From Bradyrhizobiaceae bacterium (GTDB lineage Bacteria > Pseudomonadota > Alphaproteobacteria > Rhizobiales > Xanthobacteraceae), in contig CP078014.1 in NCBI GenBank assembly GCA_020544565.1, forward strand, positions 502,574 through 566,573: 64,000 nucleotides of DNA. The letters run 5' to 3'. A program made the position numbers and the translations under genes. Positions 53,146 through 62,064 of this stretch are shown piece by piece (positions within the stretch are counted from its first letter, which is position 1; each line of letters opens with the position of its first letter). The notes beneath the pieces are model-generated. The model did not search any database and had not been told where the DNA came from. It saw nothing but the letters and a program-made list of their open reading frames with translations.

Positions 53146-53446
53146 GCGGACGTGGCGAAATCGGTAGACGCAGCAGACTTTAGAATTGGAGTGCCCGCGG
53201 GGAAATCCGCGGAGTAGAACCGCTCAAAGTCGGGGAACGCTAACGGGCATCAGCCCTAAGCCAATCCCGAGCCAAGCCCCTCTTCAGGGGAAGGTGTAGA
53301 GACTGGACGGGCGGCGTCTAAAGCCTTCGGGCCATGGCGAAGGGACAGTCCAGACCACGAACGCCAAAGGCGGCGGCGAAAGTCGAAGTGGTACGAAAAT
53401 CTGCTTCTCTTTGAGAGTACGGGTTCGAGTCCCGTCGTCCGCACCA
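53146..53446 (+). tRNA. tRNA-Leu(UAA) interrupted by a group I intron
   Basis: Exon 1 (53146-53180) and exon 2 (53396-53446) join into an 86-nt tRNA-Leu with encoded CCA. The acceptor stem is GCGGACG/CGTCCGC, the D-arm has GGCGAAATCGGTAGACGC, the anticodon stem is GCAGA/TCTGC with loop CTTAAAA (anticodon TAA), the long variable arm is TTCTCTTTGAGAGT, and the T stem is ACGGG/CCCGT with loop TTCGAGT. The break lies directly after the wobble base U34, the same place as the classic intron of cyanobacterial and plastid trnL(UAA). It decodes UUA and probably UUG. It is the last feature before the arsenic island. Confidence 0.93.
53181..53395 (+). other. Group I intron (IC3-like) in tRNA-Leu(UAA)
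   Basis: The 215-nt intron begins after U34 and ends with G (53395). The exon end ACTT pairs with GGAGT (53188-53192) to form P1, with U-G at the splice site. A CCGCGG/CCGCGG P2 hairpin follows. The block AGCCAATCCCGAGCCAAGCC closely resembles the conserved trnL-intron Q-region. R-like GTGTAGAGACTGGACGGG (53294-53311) and S-like AGGGACAGTCCAGACC (53341-53356) can form P7 through GACT/AGTC. No homing endonuclease gene is present, so it is a ribozyme-only intron. Confidence 0.9.
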
Positions 53447-53607
53447 CACTCTCAAGCTTCCTCAAACTGAGATCTCCATCAGCCTTTTCGGATCAGCGCT
53501 GGCATGACATCGGCCGAAGATCTGCGATCCGAAGGTGGAAGCCTCACGTTCGGATCGTGTGTGTGCCATGCCTTTCAATGCATCCTTGCCAGTCGGCGGG
53601 AAGCAGC

Positions 53608-54324
53608 TCAGGTCGCGGCCGATAGATTCACCCGCCGCATCAAAGCTTCACCGCTTTCCTTGCGCTCGGAATAGCGGTCCGTGAGATAAGACGACACGTC
53701 GCGCGTCAGCAGCGTGAACTTGACCAGTTCCTCCATCACATCCACCACGCGGTCATAATAGGACGAAGGCTTCATCCGGCCTGCTTCGTCAAACTCCTGA
53801 AAAGCCTTGGCGACGGACGACTGGTTGGGGATCGTCACCATCCGCATCCATCGACCGAGCACGCGCATCTGGTTGACCGCGTTGAAGCTCTGCGAACCGC
53901 CCGACACCTGCATGACGGCAAGCGTCCGCCCTTGCGTCGGTCGTACAGCGCCGACCGAGAGAGGAATCCAGTCGATCTGCGCCTTCATCACCGCGCTCAT
54001 GGCGCCGTGCCGCTCCGGGCTGGTCCAGACCTGACCTTCCGACCAGAGCGAAAGCTCTCGCAGCTCCTGCACCTTTGGGTGACTGATTTCGGCTCCGTCG
54101 GGCAACGGCAAACCATGCGGATCGAAGATGCGGGTCTCCGCACCGAAATGCTTCAGCAGGCGCTCGGCCTCCTGGGTCAGGAAGCGGCTATATGACCGCC
54201 CGCGAAGCGAGCCGTAGAGCAACAGAATACGAGGCGGGTGGGTCGAGGATGTCGCCCGTAGCCGATCAATGCGCGGCACAACGATGCAACCGGCATCAAC
54301 ATGGGGGAGGTTTGGCAAGGTCAA
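53608..54324 (-). CDS. arsH: ArsH NADPH-dependent FMN oxidoreductase
   Basis: This 238-residue flavoprotein oxidises trivalent organoarsenicals such as MAs(III) in the family. It has [26 protein letters not shown] (FMN phosphate loop) near residue 32, [54 protein letters not shown] and a typical C-terminus. Normal length. It is the last gene of the ars operon, overlapping acr3 by four bases. It fits the presence of arsM upstream, which makes methylated products. Confidence 0.93.
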   Translation of the reverse strand: MTLPNLPHVDAGCIVVPRIDRLRATSSTHPPRILLLYGSLRGRSYSRFLTQEAERLLKHFGAETRIFDPHGLPLPDGAEISHPKVQELRELSLWSEGQVWTSPERHGAMSAVMKAQIDWIPLSVGAVRPTQGRTLAVMQVSGGSQSFNAVNQMRVLGRWMRMVTIPNQSSVAKAFQEFDEAGRMKPSSYYDRVVDVMEELVKFTLLTRDVSSYLTDRYSERKESGEALMRRVNLSAAT

Positions 54325-55370
54325 CGGTCCACCTCCACGACAGTCTTGCCATCGCGCTCATACCAACCCTTGGAGCGGTTCACGATCCACACGACGGAGA
54401 GCATGACCGGCACCTCGATCAGTACACCGACGACCGTGGCGAGCGCAGCGCCGGAGTGGAAGCCGAACAGGCTGATGGCCGCGGCGACAGCCAGTTCGAA
54501 GAAGTTCGACGCGCCGATCAGGGCCGATGGGCCGGCGACGCAATGCTGTTCCCCCGAGATGTGGTTGAGCAGATAGGCGAGCCCGGAGTTGAAATAGACC
54601 TGGATCAGGATTGGTACGGCGAGCAGCGCGATCACCATCGGCTGCGCGATGATCTGTTCACCCTGGAAACCGAACAACAGCACTAGCGTCGCTAGAAGTG
54701 CGACGAGCGAGATTGGGCCGAGCTTGGCGAGCAGTTGGTCCAGCGCTGTCTGCCCTCCGTTCGCCAAAAGGCTGCGGCGCACGATCTGCGCGACGATCAC
54801 CGGGATGACGATGTAGAGCACCACTGACAGGATCAGCGTGCCCCACGGCACGGTGATCGCCGACAGGCCGAGCAGCAGCCCGACGATGGGCGCGAAGGCC
54901 ACGACCATGATCGCGTCGTTGAGCGCGACCTGGCTCAGCGTGAAATGCGGCTCGCCCTTGGTCAGGTTCGACCAGACGAACACCATCGCCGTGCAGGGTG
55001 CCGCGGCGAGGATGATGAGGCCGGCGATATAACTGTCGATCTGGTCGGCTGGCAGCAGCGGCCGGAACAGCCAGCCGATAAAGAGCCAACCGAGCAAAGC
55101 CATGGAGAACGGCTTCACCGCCCAGTTGACGAACAGCGTCACGCCGATGCCGCGCCAGTGACGGCCGACCTCGCCGAGCGCGGCGAAGTCGATCTTCAGG
55201 AGCATCGGAACGACCATGAGCCAGATCAGCACAGCCACCGGCAGGTTGACCTTGGCGATTTCCGCAGCACCGATCGCCTGAAACGCGCCCGGCATCACAT
55301 GGCCGAGCGCGATGCCGACGACGATGCAAAGCGCAACCCAGAGGGTCAGATAGCGTTCAAAGGTGGACAT
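54321..55370 (-). CDS. acr3: Arsenite efflux transporter Acr3
   Basis: This 349-residue carrier of the BART superfamily exports arsenite. It has ten predicted helices, the sequence [34 protein letters not shown] with the conserved Cys of helix 4, and [35 protein letters not shown] near the end. Length and motifs place it firmly in Acr3 rather than ArsB. It lies between the glutaredoxin-type arsC (9 bp upstream) and arsH. Confidence 0.95.
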   Translation of the reverse strand: MSTFERYLTLWVALCIVVGIALGHVMPGAFQAIGAAEIAKVNLPVAVLIWLMVVPMLLKIDFAALGEVGRHWRGIGVTLFVNWAVKPFSMALLGWLFIGWLFRPLLPADQIDSYIAGLIILAAAPCTAMVFVWSNLTKGEPHFTLSQVALNDAIMVVAFAPIVGLLLGLSAITVPWGTLILSVVLYIVIPVIVAQIVRRSLLANGGQTALDQLLAKLGPISLVALLATLVLLFGFQGEQIIAQPMVIALLAVPILIQVYFNSGLAYLLNHISGEQHCVAGPSALIGASNFFELAVAAAISLFGFHSGAALATVVGVLIEVPVMLSVVWIVNRSKGWYERDGKTVVEVDR

Positions 55371-55379
55371 GGTTTTCCT

Positions 55380-55805
55380 TCAAGCCGTCGCCACGCGGCG
55401 GCCGTGCTCATCAATGACGCGCTCGCCGTCTTCCTTGACGAACTCGCCCTGTTGCGGCGGCAACAGGTCGAGCACGTCTTCGGACGGCCGACAGAGTTTC
55501 ACGCCCCTGGGGCTGACGACGATCGGCCGGTTGATGAGGACCGGATGCGCCATCATGGCGTCGAGAAGCTGGTCATCGGTCAGCTTTGGATCGGCAAGGC
55601 CAAGCTCCGCGTAAGGCGTACCCTTTTCGCGCAACACCGCGCGAACCGAAACGCCCATGCGCGCAATGAGCTGCGTCAGCAGCGCGCGCGCCGGCGGCGT
55701 CTTCAGATATTCGATGACGTGCGGCTCGATGCCGGCGTTGCGGATCATCGCCAGCGTGTTGCGCGAGGTGCCGCAGTCGGGATTGTGATAGATGATGACG
55801 TCCAT
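55380..55805 (-). CDS. arsC: Arsenate reductase, glutaredoxin-dependent ArsC
   Basis: This 141-residue enzyme reduces arsenate to arsenite using GSH/glutaredoxin. It starts MDVIIYHNPDCGTSRNTLAMIRNAGIEPHVIEYLKTPP, nearly identical in pattern to E. coli ArsC with its Cys at position 12, and contains RAVLREKGTPYAELGL and LINRPIVVSPRGVKLCRPSEDVLDLLP with the conserved arginines. It lies 9 bp after the LMW-phosphatase-type reductase, so the operon encodes two unrelated arsenate reductases. Confidence 0.95.
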   Translation of the reverse strand: MDVIIYHNPDCGTSRNTLAMIRNAGIEPHVIEYLKTPPARALLTQLIARMGVSVRAVLREKGTPYAELGLADPKLTDDQLLDAMMAHPVLINRPIVVSPRGVKLCRPSEDVLDLLPPQQGEFVKEDGERVIDEHGRRVATA

Positions 55806-55814
55806 GGCCTTGCC

Positions 55815-56357
55815 TCAGGCCGCGCTGTTGCGAGGCGAGGACGCGCCGTCCGATTGCCCGATCTCTACGAGCGTGGCCCGCAGGGATGCTTTGTCGAGGC
55901 TGGCGACAGGCAGCGCCGTAAAGATGGAGACACGGTTCTTGAGATAGCGGAAGGCAGTGACGAAGGCGGCTTCCTTCTGGATGTTGGAACCTCCCACCGC
56001 AGCGGGGTCTTCGATGCCCCAATGTGCCGTCATCGGCTGGCCCGGCCAGACCGGGCAGGCTTCGCCGGCAGCGTTGTCGCAAACCGTGAACACGAAATCC
56101 ATGACCGGAGCTTCAGGCCGCGCGAACTCCTCCCAGCTCTTCGAGCGGAACCCATCGGCGGGATAGTCGAGGCTCCTCAGCACCTTCAACGCAAAGGGAT
56201 TGACCTCGCCCTTGGGCTGGCTGCCAGCGGAAAAAGCGCGGAAGCGACCAGTCCCGTCCTTGGCCAGAATGCTCTCCGCAAGGATCGAGCGAGCCGAGTT
56301 GCCGGTGCAAAGGAAGAGAACATTGAAGATGCGGTGGGGCTGGTCTGAATCAGACAT
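55815..56357 (-). CDS. Arsenate reductase, low-molecular-weight phosphatase type
   Basis: This 180-residue protein has a LMW-PTP fold with the P-loop LFLCTGNSARSILAES (Cys-x5-Arg-Ser) near residue 16, SAGSQPKGEVNPFALKVL and the DFVFTVCDNAAGEACPVWPG segment with further Cys residues of the thioredoxin-type ArsC cascade. It gives a second route for arsenate reduction. Start overlaps the arsR stop by eight bases. A C-terminal extension QSDGASSPRNSAA is unusual. Confidence 0.92.
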   Translation of the reverse strand: MSDSDQPHRIFNVLFLCTGNSARSILAESILAKDGTGRFRAFSAGSQPKGEVNPFALKVLRSLDYPADGFRSKSWEEFARPEAPVMDFVFTVCDNAAGEACPVWPGQPMTAHWGIEDPAAVGGSNIQKEAAFVTAFRYLKNRVSIFTALPVASLDKASLRATLVEIGQSDGASSPRNSAA

Positions 56358-56718
56358 GGGAAGAGCCTTTCGTAGGTTGGCAACAGGAGGACAGCGCGGC
56401 GACGGCCGGGTTGCACACTTCGGGGTGGCCCTGGCAGCAGTCGCGCATGAGGAATTCGATGAGGCTCGAAAGCGTCACGAGGGCCGCGCTGTAGATGATC
56501 GAGCGCCCTTCGCGCCGGGACTCGACAAGCCCCGCCTGTTCGAGATGGCTCAGGTGAAAGGACATGCGCGAGGAGGCCGCGCCGTCCATGGCCTCTCCAA
56601 TCGAGCCGGCGGACATCCCTTCGGGACCGGCTGTCACCAGAAGACGGACAATGCGGAGCCGCGTTTCCTGCGAAAGCGCGGCGAAGGCGGCGAGAGCCTG
56701 CTTTTCCTTCATTGTCAT
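56350..56718 (-). CDS. arsR: ArsR-family repressor, C-terminal-cysteine type
   Basis: This 122-residue winged-helix regulator has MKEKQALAAFAALSQETRLRIVRLLV and the recognition region SSRMSFHLSHLEQAGLVESRREGRSIIYS. It lacks the CxC of E. coli ArsR in helix 3; instead cysteines are C94, C95 and C102, exactly the pattern of the Acidithiobacillus-type ArsR. It sits inside the operon, overlapping arsA upstream and the phosphatase-type reductase downstream. It probably represses the operon at an upstream operator. Confidence 0.92.
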   Translation of the reverse strand: MTMKEKQALAAFAALSQETRLRIVRLLVTAGPEGMSAGSIGEAMDGAASSRMSFHLSHLEQAGLVESRREGRSIIYSAALVTLSSLIEFLMRDCCQGHPEVCNPAVAALSSCCQPTKGSSHV

Positions 56719-58499
56719 CTCGAAACTTCAAGCTCACGATGTTTCCATTTCGCCAAGGCCCGCAGGCGCTCCGCACCGACAGGCTCCTCCGTCAAAAGAG
56801 GGACGACCGCATAGCGCCCGGCATGTCGCGTGGCCACGGCGTCGATTTCCCGCAATTCGTTGCGCGCGCGGCGGCGCAGCAGCGGGGCGTGCGGGTGCGC
56901 GGCCGCCACGCTGTTGTTGACCACCCAGGCCCACGGTTCGATGCCCGCACGGCGCAGGTCCGCTTGCAGGTTGGCCGCTTCCAGTACGGGCGTGGTTTCG
57001 GCCAGGGTGACGATGAGCACCTTGGTCTGCTTCGGGTCTTGCAGTTGCATCATCGGCGTCGTGAAGTGAGCGCCCTTCTCACCCATCTGCCGGGCGACAT
57101 CGCGGTGATAGGCGCCGGTGGCATCCAGCAGCAGCAGGGTGTGGCCGGTGGGTGCGGTATCCATCACCACGAATTTTCGTCCACCTTCGCGAATGGCGCG
57201 GGAGAATGCCTGGAACACCGCGATTTCCTCGGTGCAGGGTGAACGCAGGTCCTCTTCCAGCAAGGCCCGGCCCTCGGCATCGAGTTGTGCGCCTTTGGTG
57301 TCCATCACATGCTGGCGATAACGCGCCGTGGCCTCCTGAGGATCGATGCGGCTGAGCACCAGATTGGGAAGCGAGCCTTCTAGCGTATCGGCCAGATGCG
57401 CGGCCGGGTCGGAGGTGGTCAGATGGACGGGCAGCCCCCGGTCCGCCAGCTCCACGGCGATGGCGGCGGCCAGCGTGGTCTTGCCCACGCCGCCCTTGCC
57501 CATCACCATGACCAGCCCGTGCCCCTCGGCGGCGATGTCATCGACCAGGGCGGACAAGTCCGGCGCATCCAGCCGGGCGGGCAGCTCGATGGCATCGGCG
57601 CCATGCGTGGCGTCGGTATCGACCAGCAGGTGACGCAGGGCATCGAGGCCGACGAGATTGAACGGCTTGAGCGCGATCTGATCCCGCGGCAACGCCTGAA
57701 GCACGGGCGGAATGGCGGCCAGCGTAGCCTGCTCTCTGGCGTAGATGGTGGCGGCCAGCGGATCGTTCTCGGCCTCGCCGGCAGGAAAGATGCCATTGAT
57801 GACCAAGTGTTGCTGCGACAGGCCGATTGCGGCCAGTTCCTCATGGGTGCGCGCCGCCTCGCGCAGCGTGGTGCGCTGTGCGCGCGCCACCAGCACCATG
57901 CGGGTGCGCAACGGATCGGCCAACGCCTCCACCGCAGCCTTGTACTGGCCGCGCTGTTTTTCCAGTCCGGCCAAAGGCCCCAGGCACGACGCATCGCCTT
58001 TACCTGCTTCCAGAAAGCCGCTCCATGCACCGGGCAATTGCAGCAGACGGATGGTGTGGCCCGTCGGGGCGGTGTCGAAGATGACGTGTTCGTAGTCCTG
58101 CGTCAGCGCCGCATCGGTCAGCAGGGCGGTGAACTCGTCGAAGGCGGCGATTTCCGTGGTGCAGGCTCCCGACAGGGATTCTTCGATGCCATCCACGACC
58201 GCATCGGGCAACACGCCGCGAACCGGGCCGACAATGCGGTCACGATAGGCTTGCGCCGCCGCCTGCGGGTCGATTTCCAGCGCCCACAGGTTCGGCACCG
58301 CGGGGATCACCGTGATGCTATTGCCGATCGTCTCGCCGAAAACCTGCCCTACGTTCGAGGCCGGGTCGGTGCTGACGAGCAGCACGCGCTTGCCCTCGGC
58401 GGCGAGCTGCACGGCCGTTGCGCAGGCGATGGAGGTCTTGCCGACGCCCCCTTTGCCCGTGAAGAAAACGAAGCGAGGCGGTTGGGTCAGAAAGTGCAT
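56715..58499 (-). CDS. arsA: Arsenite-translocating ATPase ArsA
   Basis: This 594-residue protein has two P-loop halves. The first Walker A is FFTGKGGVGKTS (residues 12-23), the second is VMGKGGVGKTT near 345, and both halves have the signature DTAPTGHT. Metalloid-site C113 (in SGAC) and C172 are at the E. coli positions, which confirms the ATG at 58497-58499 after GGGGA. ArsA normally energises ArsB; with Acr3 its role is less certain, though operons with arsDA and acr3 exist. It follows arsD by 14 bp. Confidence 0.95.
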   Translation of the reverse strand: MHFLTQPPRFVFFTGKGGVGKTSIACATAVQLAAEGKRVLLVSTDPASNVGQVFGETIGNSITVIPAVPNLWALEIDPQAAAQAYRDRIVGPVRGVLPDAVVDGIEESLSGACTTEIAAFDEFTALLTDAALTQDYEHVIFDTAPTGHTIRLLQLPGAWSGFLEAGKGDASCLGPLAGLEKQRGQYKAAVEALADPLRTRMVLVARAQRTTLREAARTHEELAAIGLSQQHLVINGIFPAGEAENDPLAATIYAREQATLAAIPPVLQALPRDQIALKPFNLVGLDALRHLLVDTDATHGADAIELPARLDAPDLSALVDDIAAEGHGLVMVMGKGGVGKTTLAAAIAVELADRGLPVHLTTSDPAAHLADTLEGSLPNLVLSRIDPQEATARYRQHVMDTKGAQLDAEGRALLEEDLRSPCTEEIAVFQAFSRAIREGGRKFVVMDTAPTGHTLLLLDATGAYHRDVARQMGEKGAHFTTPMMQLQDPKQTKVLIVTLAETTPVLEAANLQADLRRAGIEPWAWVVNNSVAAAHPHAPLLRRRARNELREIDAVATRHAGRYAVVPLLTEEPVGAERLRALAKWKHRELEVSR

Positions 58500-58513
58500 G
58501 GAAATCCCCTTGT

Positions 58514-58873
58514 TCAGCAGCAACCGCTGCCGGAGCAGCAAGCGCCTTGCGTCCGAGGGGCTTCAGAGGCTTGAATACCGGCCCAACGGGACAATTCGTT
58601 GCGATTGGGGTAGCGACCGGCCAAAGCCACCTCGCCATCAACCAGAACGAGGGGTAGCGCTTCTTGTCCCGAACGCTCCAGAAAGCCTTTCACGGTCGGG
58701 TTATCTGCGAAAGCAAGGGGTTGCTGGGCCAAGTTGAAGCGCTCGACCTGGGCGCCGTTCTGCTTGGCCCAATCTACGTCGGCAGCAAAGCTCACGAGGT
58801 TCTGATCGACCTCGACACCGCATACACCCGTGCTGCAACACAGCGCCGGGTCGAAAATCTGGATGTTCGACAT
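58514..58873 (-). CDS. arsD: ArsD arsenic metallochaperone
   Basis: This 119-residue protein hands arsenite to ArsA. The three essential cysteines are C12, C13 and C18 (FDPALCCSTGVC), and vicinal pairs CC lie at 112-113 and 118-119 in GACCSGSGCC. The ATG at 58873 places them at the canonical positions; an in-frame TTG upstream would not. It precedes arsA by 14 bp. It also has weak repressor activity in the family. Confidence 0.95.
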   Translation of the reverse strand: MSNIQIFDPALCCSTGVCGVEVDQNLVSFAADVDWAKQNGAQVERFNLAQQPLAFADNPTVKGFLERSGQEALPLVLVDGEVALAGRYPNRNELSRWAGIQASEAPRTQGACCSGSGCC

Positions 58874-58961
58874 AGGAGTTCCTTTCAAAATATTTGCTTG
58901 ATACGGGGATGGCCTTCATTGCGGGGCCGCCGCGTTGTCGGGGCGGGGACGGTCCTGACCC

Positions 58962-59048
58962 ATGGTGGCAGGACATCCATGACAAGGCCGCGCCATCCGT
59001 TGCCTCGCCAATGGCGCCAGCGGTCATCCTTTTAGAATCAGCCGTCAC
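58962..59048 (-). pseudogene. ArsR remnant between arsM and arsD
   Basis: About 29 codons read MTADSKRMTAGAIGEATDGA-ALSWMSCHH, aligning with residues 28-56 of the intact ArsR (VTAGPEGMSAGSIGEAMDGA-ASSRMSFHL). The N-terminal 27 codons are replaced by the arsM end and everything after the recognition helix is missing. It is a second, broken arsR, with a different sequence from the intact copy. Confidence 0.8.
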
Positions 59049-59922
59049 CAGAAGAGCGGCAGGCTACTGGTTTGACTGCTTCAATCGTGGCGGAGACGAC
59101 GAAGTCGGTGACATTGCGCCCTGGGGCCCAGTCCTCGATGAATGCCTTCGACTCGTCTTTTGGCTGGATGCGGATCTGTTCGAATCCGGCGGCGCGCATC
59201 ATCGCCTCTAGATCCGTGATCAGCGAAGCATTGCCCATGCACCCTGCAATGAGCACGGCGTCGTTGCGCATGTCCTCGGGCGGTTGGGAGGTCGCGACCA
59301 CATCGGAGATGGCCAGTCGCCCCCCGGCCCTGAGCACGCGGAAAGCCTCGCGGAACACCTGGGGCTTATCGGGCGACAGGTTGATGACGCACTTGGAAAT
59401 CACTACGTCGGCGGCACTGTCCGCGATGGGCAGGTGCTCGATCTCGCCGAGGCGGAACTCCACGTTTTCATACTGCCCCTTTAGGGCGTTGGCGCGCGCT
59501 TTGGACACCATATCCGAGGTCATGTCGACGCCGATCACGTAGCCGCCGCGCCCCACCTCGCGAACGGCCAGGAAGCAGTCGAATCCGCCCCCCGATCCCA
59601 GATCGACGACCGTTTCACCCGGCCTCAGCGCGGCAATGGCCTTGGGGTTGCCGCAACCGAGGCCCATATCGGCGCCAGCGGGCACCAGGTCCAGGTCCGC
59701 TTGACTGTAGCCGAGGCGGGTGGAGATGAGCGCGTTGATGGCCCCTTCGTCACTGGTGCCGCAGCAATTTTGCGCGCTGCCGCAACATTGCCCCTCATTA
59801 TTTTCCCTGGCGACTTGGGCATAGGCCTCTCTCACATTGCGACGGTGCTCATCGTGATTCGGCGGCGCAAACGGCTCGCTGGTCGTTGCCGCGCGCGCAC
59901 AGCAGGAATTCGGGTTGGCCAT
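59038..59922 (-). CDS. arsM: Arsenite S-adenosylmethionine methyltransferase ArsM
   Basis: This 294-residue enzyme methylates arsenite to mono-, di- and trimethyl arsenic. The SAM motif is VVDLGSGGGFDCF near residue 105. The three conserved cysteines are C90 (GLGCGN), C178 (ISKCVINLSPDK) and C228 (IAGCMGN), with further Cys pairs at 46-47 and 53-54. The gene heads the minus-strand ars operon and is preceded by GGAGGAG. Its 3' end overlaps a broken arsR, pointing to operon rearrangement at that place. Confidence 0.94.
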   Translation of the reverse strand: MANPNSCCARAATTSEPFAPPNHDEHRRNVREAYAQVARENNEGQCCGSAQNCCGTSDEGAINALISTRLGYSQADLDLVPAGADMGLGCGNPKAIAALRPGETVVDLGSGGGFDCFLAVREVGRGGYVIGVDMTSDMVSKARANALKGQYENVEFRLGEIEHLPIADSAADVVISKCVINLSPDKPQVFREAFRVLRAGGRLAISDVVATSQPPEDMRNDAVLIAGCMGNASLITDLEAMMRAAGFEQIRIQPKDESKAFIEDWAPGRNVTDFVVSATIEAVKPVACRSSGDG

Positions 59923-59970
59923 TGACGGACTCCTCCAAATTGAGGTTTTGCCTATCGCGTGTTGTCATCT

Positions 59971-59992
59971 CAATAATTCAAGAATCATTGAA
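59971..59992. promoter_or_regulatory. Probable ArsR operator upstream of arsM
   Basis: CAATAATTCAAGAATCATTG is a near-perfect palindrome and overlaps TTCAA-N6-TTGAA, the arrangement seen in ArsR/SmtB sites. It ends about 50 bp upstream of the arsM start in AT-rich promoter-like DNA. Confidence 0.6.
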
Positions 59993-60033
59993 ATTATAAA
60001 TACACCAAGAATCCGCACTGCGCCAGCCCATAA

Positions 60034-60492
<459 letters not shown>

Positions 60493-60713
60493 GGAACCCT
60501 GGATAGGCTCTTGGCGACATCGATCGTGGCCACGATACTGTCGCCCGCTATCGGGCAACTGAAATCACGTCGACGCGCATCCGCGGGATGCCCGCCATTA
60601 AAGTCCATATCCTTTTGGACGGCAGCGTTTGTTGCGACTGAACGAAAAAGCCTTGTCGGCAGGCGTTCGCCGTTTCGCCCGAAACCTCAAACTTTCATCC
60701 GGGAATATGGTCC

Positions 60714-61409
60714 ATGCGCACCGTTCACAAAGAAAACCATCTGATCGACCGAATAGGATGGCTTCGTGCCGCGGTGCTCGGAGCCAATGACGGCCTGATT
60801 TCGACGTCGAGCCTGATCGTCGGCGTCGCCGCTGCAACAGCAACGTCCCACGAAATCCTCGTTGCCGGTGTCGCCGGGCTGGTGGCCGGGGCGATGTCGA
60901 TGGCAGCGGGTGAATACGTATCGGTCAGTTCCCAGGCTGACACGGAAGAAGCCGACATGGCGCGTGAGCGTTACGAACTGTCCACGCAACCCGAAGCGGA
61001 GCTGGCCGAGCTGGTAAAGATCTATGAGGACCGTGGCGTGACACCCGAACTGGCCCGGCAAGTTGCCGAGCAGATGATGGCGAAAGACGCGTTCGCAGCA
61101 CATGCGAGGGATGAACTCGGACTGTCGAGCCACATGATGGCCAGGCCGGTTCAGGCAGCCTTCACGTCCGCAGCGACATTCGCATCCGGTGCCGCGTTGC
61201 CGTTGGCTATCGCCCTGCTTTCACCGGCAGGAACAACCGTCTGGACGGTGTCGATCGCCTGCCTCGTCGGGCTTGCCGCCCTTGGCGCCATTGGCGCGCA
61301 GGCGGGCGGCGCCAGCATCTGGAAACCCACTCTTCGGGTCGTGTTCTGGGGCGCTGTTGCCATGGCATCGACCGCTGTGATCGGCGCCCTTATCGGCCGA
61401 GCCGTCTAG
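60714..61409 (+). CDS. VIT1/CCC1-family transporter (second copy)
   Basis: This 231-residue membrane protein has ENHLIDRIGWLRAAVLGANDGLISTSSLIVGVAAA in helix 1, GLVAGAMSMAAGEYVSVSSQADTEEADMA in helix 2, a cytosolic acidic segment with EELSTQ-type helices (residues 80-145) and three further helices. It is more like the canonical VIT family than the copy at 32992, and no Irr box precedes it. Probable iron or manganese export. It follows the RND remnant and may belong to the acquired island. Confidence 0.87.
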   Translation: MRTVHKENHLIDRIGWLRAAVLGANDGLISTSSLIVGVAAATATSHEILVAGVAGLVAGAMSMAAGEYVSVSSQADTEEADMARERYELSTQPEAELAELVKIYEDRGVTPELARQVAEQMMAKDAFAAHARDELGLSSHMMARPVQAAFTSAATFASGAALPLAIALLSPAGTTVWTVSIACLVGLAALGAIGAQAGGASIWKPTLRVVFWGAVAMASTAVIGALIGRAV

Positions 61410-61456
61410 CTGCGAGCTTTTCACGGCGATTTTTCTACCATCGCCAATCATCGTCG

Positions 61457-61825
61457 CTATCTGCGTTTAATTGCGACCGCTGCGATGACGATCCAGACGA
61501 CGAGGCGCAGTGACATAGCGCCCATCGTGCGCGCCTCATAGGCGCCACCATGCCAAACATGCCAAAGAAAGGCGGCGAACACCACGGCGGTCGCCACCGC
61601 GATCACGACGGACAGCACCCACGCCCACCTCGTCATGCGCCATAGCCCGATGCCCGCCAGCACATAAGCGAAACCGACGGCGAAATTGAACCTCAGGACG
61701 AAGGGTACAACAGCTCCCATGTCCACCCCGCCAAACAATGCACGCCCGCCCGATATGACGGTCAGGGTACCGAAGATCACAGCAACAACGGCGGCGATCG
61801 TGATCAGGAGTGGCTTATCGGTCAT
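61457..61825 (-). CDS. Small four-helix membrane protein
   Basis: This 122-residue protein has hydrophobic helices at about residues 6-27, 42-63, 68-88 and 103-119, and ends with KRR. No family motif is recognised. It stands alone, convergent with the VIT1 gene 47 bp away. The 239 bp upstream (61826-62064) hold no gene. Confidence 0.65.
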   Translation of the reverse strand: MTDKPLLITIAAVVAVIFGTLTVISGGRALFGGVDMGAVVPFVLRFNFAVGFAYVLAGIGLWRMTRWAWVLSVVIAVATAVVFAAFLWHVWHGGAYEARTMGAMSLRLVVWIVIAAVAIKRR

Positions 61826-62064
61826 GGTACTATTGATCTTTCGTTCATGCCGTACTGATTATTTTAGCAGATATCTTGATGATGGCGGGTATCATGGTTT
61901 GCTGTTGTCGGACTTTTCAAGAAACCTCAGATCCTAAGATTTGCTTTCGGCCGCGATCAATCTGGAGCCGGCGCCTGTGCACTTGTTGATGGTGGTGCAG
62001 TTCCTGTTTCGGCCTTGCGTCAGGCCAGGTCGGACCAAACGAAAAGGACGATTCACCGAAGCTG

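Noticed and set aside
54945..56348. 467-codon plus-strand frame over acr3 and both arsC genes
   Set aside because: Antisense to three recognised ars genes, no motif.
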